NCBI RefSeq assembly: GCF_014799995.1
Contig: NZ_JAAVGY010000036.1
Span: 1-46,446, forward strand
DNA length: 46,446 bases
Source of the DNA: Helicobacter sp.
GTDB lineage: Bacteria; Campylobacterota; Campylobacteria; Campylobacterales; Helicobacteraceae
Direction of reading: 5' to 3'
In this document: positions 36,254-43,728 of the stretch, piece after piece
Numbering within the stretch: position 1 is the stretch's first letter
How the letters are laid out: each line of letters opens with the position of its first letter
Notes under the pieces: generated by a model
Told to the model about the DNA's origin: nothing
Database searches by the model: none
The model's input: only the letters and a program-made list of their open reading frames with translations
Made by a program: the position numbers and the translations under genes

Positions 36254-36265
36254 CGTCATTGCGAG
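36254..36265 (+). repeat. CGTCATTGCGAG core of a dispersed repeat
   Basis: The exact 12-base core begins 6 bases after the HIT gene stop. It is the partner of the element at 1841-1866 but loses similarity after the core. Confidence 0.4.
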
Positions 36266-36388
36266 TTGCGGGAATTTATAACCTTGAACCAATAACCTTT
36301 ACAATGGAATCTTTAAGGTGGGATTCTATGCTTATAAATGACAACTCTAATATCTGCAAGGACAAGAAAAACAAGCCACAAAATATGC

Positions 36389-36394
36389 TAAAAT
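36389..36394 (+). promoter_or_regulatory. Probable extended -10 box upstream of the YciI gene and gtr cassette
   Basis: TATGCTAAAAT, identical to the secA box, 37 bases before the YciI ATG. It may drive the YciI gene and the gtr genes, since no other strong promoter lies before gtrB. Confidence 0.5.
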
Positions 36395-36430
36395 ATCCTT
36401 GCAAAACTTACACAAACTTAAGGAAAGAAA

Positions 36431-36730
36431 ATGAAAAATTTATTTGCGATTCTCATCACTTACACCAAGCCAATGAACGAAATTGAAAAAATCCTCCCCT
36501 CGCATCGTGCGTTTTTAAAAAACGGCTATGACAGCGGAAATCTCTTAGCAAGCGGACCGCAAAATCCAAAAGTTGGTGGAATCGCAATCGGTGCTTTTGA
36601 CTCCAAAGAAGCCGCATTGGAATTTTTCAAAAACGACCCTTATGCACTTAATTCCGTGGCAACGCACCAAGTTTTAGAATTTACCCCTGTGTTACACCAA
36701 GAATTTTTAAAGGATTTTTTAAGTGAATAA
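36431..36730 (+). CDS. YciI-like family protein
   Basis: A 99-residue single YciI domain: MKNLFAILITYTKP start, a conserved His in PSHRAFLKNGYDSG (about 23-36), GGIAIGAFDSKEAA and the Asp-Pro pair in FFKNDPYAL (about 66-74), the presumed active-site dyad of this ferredoxin-like fold. Function is unknown for most members. AAGGAAAG precedes the ATG. Its stop overlaps a GTG that may start gtrB. Confidence 0.85.
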   Translation: MKNLFAILITYTKPMNEIEKILPSHRAFLKNGYDSGNLLASGPQNPKVGGIAIGAFDSKEAALEFFKNDPYALNSVATHQVLEFTPVLHQEFLKDFLSE

Positions 36731-37723
36731 TTTGCCAAGTAGCTCAAATAATGGGGGGGGGGGGGGCAACTCTCTCTTTTAAGCATTGTTGTTCCTTGTT
36801 ATAATGAATCCCTAAATCTCTCAAGCTTCTATCTCAATGTTTGTCATCAAATTCACACAATCCAAGCACAAATCAATCTAGCAATCCAATATGAATTTAT
36901 TTTTATCAACGACGGCAGCACTGATAATACTTGGGAGATTCTAACCCAACTTAACAACCAAGATAACAAAATTCATTGTATCAATTTTTCTCGTAATTTT
37001 GGTAAAGAAGCTGCGATTCTAGCTGGATTAAAGCAAGCCAAAGGTGATGCTATTGTGCTCATAGATGCGGATTTGCAAGACCCTGTGGAGCTGATTTTCC
37101 AAATGGTTAAGCTTTACCATACGCAATCTATAGATATTATTTACGCTAAAAGAATTAATCGCAAAGGCGAAAGCGCAATTCGAGCAACTTTTAGTGAAGC
37201 TTTTTACAAAATCAGTCAAGTCATTAGTGAAGTCAAAATCCAAAGCGGTGTTAGAGACTTTCGCTTAATGAGCAAGGAAGTTGCAGACGCGATTCTGGAG
37301 TTAAACGAATATCATCGCTTCTCTAAAGCAATTTTTGAATGGGTTGGCTTTAACAAAATGTGTTTGGAGTATGAATATATCCCAAGAGAAGCAGGAATAA
37401 GCGGTTGGAGTTTCTATAAACTCTTTAAATACGCTATTGAGGGATTGATAAGCTTTTCTACTTTACCCCTGCGATTAACTTTTATTTTTGGAATGTTCTT
37501 TAGCATTATTTCTTTTGTGTATGGGGGATGGATTATTTTTGATACCCTATTGTTTGGCAATAGCGTCAAAGGCTATCCCTCATTAATGTGTGTCATTATT
37601 TTTCTTGGTGGAATCCAACTTATTGCTTTGGGAATCATCGGAGAATATATTGCAAGAATTTACGAGCAGGTAAAAAATCGCCCCCATTTTATTACTAGGA
37701 GAGAAAATGACCCTAAGAAATAA
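36723..37723 (+). CDS. gtrB: GtrB-type bactoprenol glycosyltransferase, poly-G phase-variable, OFF as read
   Basis: GT2 enzyme of the GtrB/CsbB group: LSIVVPCYNES at the N-terminus, FINDGSTDNTW, the nucleotide-sugar site DADLQDP (bases about 37064-37084), and two C-terminal membrane helices with GIIGEYIARIYEQVKNRPHF at the end. It would move a sugar to undecaprenyl phosphate. The body frame is open from 36752, but TAA (36749-36751) precedes it with 14 G. ATG 36751 joins the body if the tract is 13 or 16 G. GTG 36723, with AAAGGA 8 bases upstream and overlapping the yciI stop, joins if it is 12 or 15. With 14 G neither does, so the gene is OFF here. Two later genes overlap in series, completing a Gtr cassette. 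Confidence 0.85.
36753..36766 (+). repeat. Homopolymeric G14 tract (slippage site in gtrB)
   Basis: Fourteen G residues, the first being the G of ATG 36751. Long enough to be highly unstable by slipped-strand mispairing. Tract length decides which start codon, if any, reads into gtrB. Confidence 0.92.
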
Positions 37724-39164
37724 TTGTATTATTTTCGCGCTAATTTATAGCATTTTATTTTCATTCAATTTCGCCTTTCCCCCGCAAGCAGATGATTTAA
37801 GTATGTATTTTACTGCTAAGGAAGGAAATTTTGGCGCAACTTATTTTAGCTGGAATGCAAGGATAGGGGAAATCCTTTACACAGGATATTTTGCAAAATT
37901 CATAGAAAGTGTCATTTTTGATTTGCTAAATGCCCTAATGGGAACAATTTTTATTTTGAGTAGCTTTGTGCTTTATCGTGGAAAACTACCTAACAAAAAG
38001 CAGGATTATTATATGCTCGCATTATTGTGTGCATTGATATTGCTTTTGTGTTGTTTTGGCTCTACTTTCCTTTGGGGTGCAGGAAGTTTTAATTACCTCT
38101 GGGGTGTTGGATTTATCGTTTTATTTTTACTGCCTTTTAGAATTTTTTGGGAAAACCCTCAAGGAGTATTAAAAGCCTCTTATAAGTTAAATCCCCTAAT
38201 CATAGGATTGCTCTTTGGCATCTTCGCAGTTGTAGCAGGAATGGCGAGTGAAATGAATATTGCGTTATGTATTGTGCTTTTACTTAGTCTTTGTTTTGCC
38301 TTTTATCAAAAAATCAAACTTCCCTTTTGGTATTTTTTCGGTTGTATTGGGTTTTGGATTGGTTGGCTTCTACTTTATTTATCCCCCGCCACTAAGATAA
38401 GGAGTGCAATGAAAATAGAAAAGGATTCAATGCTTAGTCTATCAGAACTTTTGGACTTGTCTTTTTGGGATAAGCTTTTGACTCTTGATGCGACTTTTTC
38501 AAATTACATTACCACTCCTTTTAGAGTTTTCTTGATTGTTTTTTTCTTTTTCTATCTTTTCAAAACAACAAAAACATTAAAAATTCACCACTGGATCATT
38601 GGTGCTCTCTTAATCATTCCTTACTTCGTTCTCTTAAAGCACGCGAATGTTTTTTTGAGTTTAGGCACAATCACAATTATTCTAGTATTAAGTATAAAAC
38701 TAGCCATTCAAGACAAAAAGTATTATTGGCTTGCTTTGCCCTTTGGAATTTGGTGTTTGATTGGGACAACTTTAATTCAGCTCACAGGCTCACTTCCTGC
38801 AAGGGCTAGACTTTTGGATACCTTGATTTTGATAATAATAATTCTAAAAATGTTTGATGAGTTTTATTGTGCTAACCCCCAAAGAATTACTAAAGTCATT
38901 GGTATTTTATTAATATTTGGAATCGCATTTGTTGGATTCAACTCTTATCAGACGGCTTACAAATGGAATCATCTCAAGCAATTTATCGCACAAGAAAAAT
39001 CATTGGGCAAGCAAGAAATCATTATTGCTCAAAAAGATAAAAAACAATTTTTCGCTCCACAAAAATATTTTAAGGATTTTGGAAGCCCAGCAGATGATAT
39101 AGAACATTGGCACAACCGCGCTTATACAATGTATTTTGATTTAAAGAGTTTCAAGATAGAATGA
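37707..39164 (+). CDS. Polytopic membrane protein, DUF6056/GtrC-like glucosyltransferase candidate
   Basis: 485 residues with about 11-12 membrane helices. A first external loop, PPQADDLSMYF (about 26-36), holds an acidic pair in the place where GT-C fold enzymes keep catalytic aspartates. Its cassette position matches gtrC, the serotype-specific transferase that moves the lipid-linked sugar to the final glycan in the periplasm. The assignment is by layout and weak family resemblance. The ATG, with GGAG upstream, overlaps gtrB by 17 bases; its stop overlaps gtrA (ATGA). Confidence 0.7.
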   Translation: MTLRNNCIIFALIYSILFSFNFAFPPQADDLSMYFTAKEGNFGATYFSWNARIGEILYTGYFAKFIESVIFDLLNALMGTIFILSSFVLYRGKLPNKKQDYYMLALLCALILLLCCFGSTFLWGAGSFNYLWGVGFIVLFLLPFRIFWENPQGVLKASYKLNPLIIGLLFGIFAVVAGMASEMNIALCIVLLLSLCFAFYQKIKLPFWYFFGCIGFWIGWLLLYLSPATKIRSAMKIEKDSMLSLSELLDLSFWDKLLTLDATFSNYITTPFRVFLIVFFFFYLFKTTKTLKIHHWIIGALLIIPYFVLLKHANVFLSLGTITIILVLSIKLAIQDKKYYWLALPFGIWCLIGTTLIQLTGSLPARARLLDTLILIIIILKMFDEFYCANPQRITKVIGILLIFGIAFVGFNSYQTAYKWNHLKQFIAQEKSLGKQEIIIAQKDKKQFFAPQKYFKDFGSPADDIEHWHNRAYTMYFDLKSFKIE

Positions 39165-39523
39165 AACAACTTCTACTTTATGGAATCATCGGCATTTTGA
39201 ATACCTTTGTGGGTATGGGGGTTATTTTGCTTGCAACTTATCTAGGATTAATGCCCGAATGGGCAAATTTTCTAGGATATTTCCTTGGTATTTTTTGCTC
39301 TTATTATCTTAATAGTCGCTATACTTTTAAGTCCCACTCTACCTCTTGGGGCTTAGTGAAGTTTTATATAGCAATGGGAAGTGCCTATATTGTAAATCTC
39401 ATTGTATTAATATTGTGCTTTAGAATCTTATTATGGAATGTATATGTTTCACAATTTCTAGCGTGTGGAAGTTATACCTTATGCGGATTTCTCTTGAGTA
39501 AAGGTTTTGTCTTTAAAAACTAG
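39161..39523 (+). CDS. gtrA: GtrA family flippase-like membrane protein
   Basis: 120 residues, four membrane helices, with the family start LLYGIIGILNTFVGMGVILL and NSRYTFK between helices 2 and 3 (about 47-53). GtrA proteins are thought to flip undecaprenyl-phosphate-linked sugar across the inner membrane. Translation is coupled to the preceding gene, so the cassette would be limited by gtrB expression only through polarity. Last gene before rnpB. Confidence 0.88.
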   Translation: MKQLLLYGIIGILNTFVGMGVILLATYLGLMPEWANFLGYFLGIFCSYYLNSRYTFKSHSTSWGLVKFYIAMGSAYIVNLIVLILCFRILLWNVYVSQFLACGSYTLCGFLLSKGFVFKN

Positions 39524-39668
39524 AAATTGGATAAGATTTAGTTTGTAGAATTGCAATATTTTATAGTTTTACACTAAGTTAGAAATCTAAAAGACCTTTA
39601 CGAACAGAGAATTTAAACAATCCTTTTAAGTGCAAAACCGATTAAAAGTCTTTTTATGCCACTTTTGC

Positions 39669-39674
39669 TACAAT
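39669..39674 (+). promoter_or_regulatory. Extended -10 promoter of rnpB
   Basis: TTGCTACAAT gives TGn-TACAAT; the predicted start 7-9 bases later coincides with the P1 helix start at 39683. Confidence 0.6.
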
Positions 39675-39682
39675 CCCTACAA

Positions 39683-39994
39683 GGTGTAGTAAGTGGCTGC
39701 TCCAAATATGGAGAGGAAAGTCCGAGCTGCATTGGGATAGGATTCCATTTAAAGAATGGCTAGAGCAATCTAAGGGAAAGCGCAACAGAAAACAAACCGC
39801 CTACAAAGGCAAGGGTGAAAAGGCGAGGTAAGAGCTCACCGAGAGCAACGCAAGTTGTTTTGCACTGCAAGCCCAATCCGCAGCAAGAAAGGTATGGTTA
39901 ATATCCCAAGATTTGAACCTTTCGCTAGAGTTTTGCTGCAAGGCAAAATCCAGATAAATAGCCGCATAAACAGAACTCGGCTTACCGCTACACC
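39683..39994 (+). ncRNA. rnpB: RNase P RNA (type A)
   Basis: Catalytic RNA of RNase P, which trims tRNA 5' ends. Visible signatures: GAGGAAAGTCCGAGC at 39713-39727, the ACAGAAA...ACCGCC P4-side block near 39785-39802, AAGGGTGAAAAGGCGAGGTA at 39811-39830 followed by AGAGCTCACC, and the 3' block CAGAACTCGGCTTA at 39971-39984. GGTGTAG at 39683-39689 pairs with CTACACC at the 3' end to close P1. About 312 nt. Lies between gtrA and hypE. Confidence 0.93.
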
Positions 39995-40017
39995 CCAATC
40001 ATCATCAAAGGAATTTT

Positions 40018-41046
40018 ATGCGACATTTACAAAATTCAGATTCCATTTTATTAAGCCATGGCAGTGGTGGAGTAGAATCACAAAACCTTATTACAGAGCT
40101 TTTTTATCCCTATTTAGAAGGTTGTGTAATCGGTGGAGGAGAGGACGCAGGGATTGGAAGTTTAAGCCAAAATACAGAAAAATTCGCCATTAGCACGGAC
40201 GGCTATGTCGTATCTCCTTTGTTTTTTGCGGGAGGAGACATTGGCAAACTCTGTGTATGCGGAAGCTGTAATGATGTCGCAATGATGGGTGCAAAGGCAC
40301 GATATTTGAGCGCAAGCTTTATGATTGAAGAGGGATTCTTGATTGCAGATTTAAAACGCATTGTAGAATCTTTTGCCAATACGCTTAAACAAAGCGAAGC
40401 GAAGCTCATCTCCGCAGATACTAAGGTGCTTCCCAAAGGTGCTTTGGACAAAATTTTCATCACCACTACCGCAATAGGTGAATTTCTATATCCCCATTTA
40501 AATTTAAGCGCATTTGGGATTCCACAAGATTGCGCAATCCTTGTAAGTGGCAATATCGGCACTCACGGCGCGGTGATTTATTCTAGTCGTGAGGGAATCG
40601 GGCTGCAGAGTGATTTGCAGAGTGATTGTGCCCTACTCTATCCTATTTTAGAGCCATTATTCCAAGCTAAACTCAAGCTCTATGCCTTACGCGATGCCAC
40701 AAGAGGCGGAATCGCAAGCGTGCTTAATGAATGGGCAAATGCCTCAAAAATTGGCATAGAGATTGAAGAAGCAAGTTTGCCTATTTTGCCCCAAGTGCGC
40801 GGGGTATGTGAGCTGCTAGGATTTGAAGCTTACAATCTCGCAAATGAGGGAATGTGTGTGCTATGTGTCGCCAAAGAGGACGAGAAGCAGGCTTTAGAGA
40901 TTCTACGTCAAAAGGGCGCACCCAACGCCGCATTGATTGGCTACACTACTTCAGAAAATGCGACAAAGGTCGTGCTGAAAACCTCCTTTGGAGCAAGGAG
41001 ATTTTTAGACTATCCTAGCGGGGAGTTATTGCCTAGAATTTGTTAA
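40018..41046 (+). CDS. hypE: Hydrogenase maturation protein HypE
   Basis: Dehydrates the thiocarbamate on its own C-terminal Cys to thiocyanate, the source of cyanide ligands for [NiFe]-hydrogenase. An AIR-synthase-like fold with LLSHGSGG (about 12-19), GGGEDAG (about 41-47) and RDATRGGIASVLNE; the C-terminus is the required PRIC. 342 residues, complete. ATG with AAAGGA upstream, 23 bases after rnpB. The other hyp genes are not in the window, so it is separated from them here. Confidence 0.96.
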   Translation: MRHLQNSDSILLSHGSGGVESQNLITELFYPYLEGCVIGGGEDAGIGSLSQNTEKFAISTDGYVVSPLFFAGGDIGKLCVCGSCNDVAMMGAKARYLSASFMIEEGFLIADLKRIVESFANTLKQSEAKLISADTKVLPKGALDKIFITTTAIGEFLYPHLNLSAFGIPQDCAILVSGNIGTHGAVIYSSREGIGLQSDLQSDCALLYPILEPLFQAKLKLYALRDATRGGIASVLNEWANASKIGIEIEEASLPILPQVRGVCELLGFEAYNLANEGMCVLCVAKEDEKQALEILRQKGAPNAALIGYTTSENATKVVLKTSFGARRFLDYPSGELLPRIC

Positions 41047-41169
41047 AGCTTCACAAAAGAGATTCGCATTATTATAAGGTATTCTAGCTAAAATAGGCAT
41101 TTTACGCATACCATTTGTTTTCGCTAAGCGCAATCTTTATAAATTTATCTCGTATAAGTTGGGCTATTT

Positions 41170-41595
41170 TCACTTGTTTGTAATATTAAAGTAAGCATTG
41201 ATTTCATCTTCTGGCATTACAATATCTTGAATCACATAGGGCTTCTTGCCTTTTTCATACATATAATATACCATAATACTATCTTTCTCCCTATCTTTAA
41301 TCTCTATGACAGCATTTGGGAAAATTACCCTCGTATAATCCTCCTCTAGGCGAGAAATATGTTTATATTCTATACCATTTGCCTTGATATACTCCCGCAA
41401 TTTGTAAGAATAATAATTTGCATCATCTGCAACGATATAAAAATTATCTTCCCCCATTCGTTTCTTAATGAGTTCAATCTCTACCTCCGTCCAACCAATC
41501 CCAATAATGCATTGATTACAATTCACTACAAAATCTTTTGCTTCCAAATTAAAACATAATATCATAGTTATAAAAATATTTTTCACATTACACAT
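41170..41595 (-). CDS. Exported hypothetical protein, candidate immunity or accessory protein
   Basis: 141 residues. An N-terminal signal-like stretch (about 5-19, cut plausibly after LEA), then VVNCNQCIIGIGW and a mixed acidic/aromatic domain (NYYSYKLREYIKANGIEYKH, about 63-82). I recognise no family. ATG with GAGGA 7 bases upstream; it starts 12 bases after a frameshifted exported gene in a same-strand series that follows a PAAR-like/amidase gene. A periplasmic immunity role is inference from position and export signal only. Confidence 0.55.
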   Translation of the reverse strand: MCNVKNIFITMILCFNLEAKDFVVNCNQCIIGIGWTEVEIELIKKRMGEDNFYIVADDANYYSYKLREYIKANGIEYKHISRLEEDYTRVIFPNAVIEIKDREKDSIMVYYMYEKGKKPYVIQDIVMPEDEINAYFNITNK

Positions 41596-41607
41596 ATTAT
41601 TTTCCTC

Positions 41608-41887
41608 TTAATCTCGTTGTTGTATCACAATGTGATAGCAATTGTTTTCATCTAAGACATTTGTTTTGCCGAGTAATTTAATAGCCTCGTCTTTAAATTT
41701 CTCTTTATTTCTGCCAAGGATTTTCCCTACTACCTCAATCTCACTTAATCTTCGTTTTTTGTTGATTATCTCTATACATTTCTTCAATCTTAAAGAAAGG
41801 CTGATTTATCTCTACAAGTTCTTTATGTTCAAAATTATCTGCATAGAGAAATAAACATATTGTGAGTGTCATATATAGGATTTTCAT
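41608..41887 (-). pseudogene. Frameshifted small exported protein
   Basis: ATG 41887 with AGGAAAA upstream opens a signal-peptide protein (MKILYMTLTICLFLYADNFE) that stops at a TGA after 48 codons. The next frame continues without a break as RRLSEIEVVGKILGRNKEKF to a TAA at 41608-41610. The shift coincides with an A6 run (minus strand, 41755-41760); losing one A would give a 92-residue protein. Either a recent mutation, a sequencing indel, or a weak slippage switch. The spacing to both neighbours fits one operon. Family unknown. Confidence 0.65.
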
Positions 41888-41896
41888 AGTTTTTTC

Positions 41897-42283
41897 CTAT
41901 ACACCGCCATCTTGCTCTGCTCGTATGGGACATCTTTTATCCTCACAAGGATATATTGCTCTAGGTTTCATATCATCTTGCAACCAAGCAAGACCCAAAG
42001 AATCAATGGTGAATTTAACTTTCCCACCATTAAGCCTCATAGAACCTTCAATGTAACAATTCTCCACCATATATGTACCTCGATAGAATGCTGGGGCTTT
42101 CGTCGCAAGAGTAAAAAAATCTTTTATTTGTTGTGGGCTTAATGAAATGTCTTTACATTGTTGCGTAATGATAATATCTTTAATTTCTGTGTTTTTAAAA
42201 TAATGTGGTATTGGATTGAAATACACATCATCTGCATAAATGCCCGCACACAATAACCAAAAGATATATAATAATTTTTGCAT
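41897..42283 (-). CDS. Exported hypothetical protein, candidate amidase-immunity protein
   Basis: 128 residues from ATG 42283, chosen over TTG 42289 because AGGAG sits 7 bases before it, overlapping the stop of the upstream gene. A signal peptide (MQKLLYIFWLLCAGIYA) is followed by a domain with four or five cysteines (QQCKDIS, VENCYIEG, YPCEDKRC) and a beta-rich stretch (GSMRLNGGKVKFTIDSLG). No family recognised. A periplasmic product encoded immediately after a peptidoglycan amidase suggests self-protection; this is inference. Confidence 0.6.
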   Translation of the reverse strand: MQKLLYIFWLLCAGIYADDVYFNPIPHYFKNTEIKDIIITQQCKDISLSPQQIKDFFTLATKAPAFYRGTYMVENCYIEGSMRLNGGKVKFTIDSLGLAWLQDDMKPRAIYPCEDKRCPIRAEQDGGV

Positions 42284-42292
42284 AATCAACTC

Positions 42293-43426
42293 CTAAGGAT
42301 ATAAATTTGCGCCTTCGCCCTCTGTTTTCCTTGATATTTTATCGTGTTCATAAATATCATTATTTGTAAGACTATATTCTTGTTTTAAAATTTCTATCAA
42401 AGTATTGATAGAATCCTTTTGTGCTTGTGTAACCACCTCCCATTGATTATTTTTGTGTTTTCCCACTACTTCAATACCTATGCTATCAGAGTTTATAGGG
42501 TATCTATTTGGGTATTGTTTTGTTTTTTCATAATTATGTAATGCCTGAACATCATTACCTAAACTTTTTATGTATTGTCGCTCTTTCTCGTTCCACGTGC
42601 TTGTTTCTTTAGCCTTAGAGCGAATCTTGCCCACGTGTTGCGTCCATTTATGCAAACTTGCACATTGATAGATTGTGCCATCTGTATCAATGAGAAAGTG
42701 AGTGCCTACTCCCCTTAAAAATCCATTAATAGCTTGAAGTGGAGTATTAGTATCCGTTCTGTGCAAAACAATAGCTTGCGTTTGTTGTTTTGTTAGACTA
42801 CCCTTTTCAAGTGCTGTTGCTAGTTGTTTTGTTTGGTCGACGTGTTTTACTTTTTGCTATATTTCCTTTACTCTTTTTATCTTATCCTCCTCATCTACTT
42901 CCCAATGCAAATATCCCTCCTTGTCTATATAGTATTTTTTCTCTTTGTTTTCCTTATTCTCTTCCCTCAACTCCTCCACCCCCGCATTCTTATCTTGACT
43001 TGCAAGATGAGTATAAGAGGAATCATAAGGATAAAAGGAGTTAGAATCTTGAATGTCTTGTTTGGTTTTGTTAGTAGAATCTTGTTCTATTTCTAGGATT
43101 CCTTTAGCCTTAGGTTCTCCTTGTAAGAGGATAGGAGAACCTTTATCAGTTAAGACTTGAGAGATACATTCTGCTAAGACTGCTTTTTCATTCTCTACTA
43201 TCAGGAGATTTGTAGTAATAAAATCTGGAATGCTTACAAGTTTAGAGCAAGGTCCTCCTTTAATGATAGGATTGGTGCAACCTATAATGCTTGCTTTACT
43301 TAAATCATTTATAGTTAAGATTCCTGCTTCTTTTACAAGTAAAAAGTTTTGATGACTAGAGGAAAAGATTACTTTTCCTTTATGACTACATTCACAAATA
43401 TCTGATTCTAATAAAGGGTGAGGCAT
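42293..43426 (-). pseudogene. PAAR-like/N-acetylmuramoyl-L-alanine amidase effector gene split by an in-frame TAG
   Basis: One frame from ATG 43426 (AAGGA upstream) to TAG 42293, 377 codons, broken only by TAG at 42857-42859 (codon 190). The first part resembles PAAR-like spike-tip proteins: ICECSHKGKV (about 10-19), IIGCTNPIIKGGPCSKLVSI (about 47-66), LTDKGSPILLQGEPKAKG, then a charged linker. After the TAG, an Amidase_2 fold: AIVLHRTDTN with the first zinc His, GTHFLIDTDGTIYQ, SIGIEVVG and YEHDKISRKTEGEG with the second His. The second part has no good start of its own, so this looks like one trimodular gene with a nonsense codon or readthrough. A type VI secretion effector is the likely class; no secretion genes are in the window. 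Confidence 0.65.
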
Positions 43427-43480
43427 AGAAAGAATCCTTGAATGTTCTTTAAGAATTATATTAAGATACTTTATACAAAC

Positions 43481-43513
43481 AAAAATTAAATAAAAATTAA
43501 ATAAAAATTAAAT
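43481..43513. repeat. Three tandem copies of AAAAATTAAAT
   Basis: Perfect 11-base direct repeats, one helical turn each, in the effector-acnB gap. Phased A-tracts like these bend DNA and may act as an UP-like or nucleoid-protein site. Confidence 0.75.
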
Positions 43514-43693
43514 ATTTAGGATTCTACACAATTACTTTCATTAGCTTAAAATACTTTTAAAATGCTTTTATTAAATGTTAGTTAGAAAAAATGAAATCTA
43601 TACAATTTTACACAATTGCTTTGATTTTATACAATCACTTAAAAAGATTAAAAAATATTTATCTAAATTTACATTAGTTTAATAGAAAATTTG

Positions 43694-43699
43694 TATCAT
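43694..43699 (+). promoter_or_regulatory. Probable -10 box of acnB
   Basis: TTTGTATCAT with TATCAT at 43694-43699, 29 bases before the acnB ATG, which has AAAAGGGG upstream. Confidence 0.4.
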
Positions 43700-43728
43700 T
43701 AGGTGAAATATTATCAAAAGGGGATAAA

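Larger units (their letters stand above)
43427..43728. other. AT-rich divergent intergenic region between the effector gene and acnB
   Basis: 302 very AT-rich bases. Contains three tandem 11-base units (43481-43513), a repeated ACACAATT(A/G)CTTT at about 43525 and 43609 with further ATACAAT copies, and the acnB promoter at its right end. No gene seen. Confidence 0.6.

Noticed and set aside
36259..36486. 75-residue plus-strand ORF running into the YciI gene
   Set aside because: Different frame from YciI, no ribosome-binding site, overlaps the YciI promoter and start.
42790..43096. Two overlapping plus-strand ORFs rich in Phe, Leu and Pro
   Set aside because: They are antisense to the linker and PAAR-like part of the effector gene, lack ribosome-binding sites and have low-complexity composition.
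43481..43513. Tandem repeats considered as a CRISPR-like array
   Set aside because: Units are 11 bases with no spacers; this is a simple tandem repeat.
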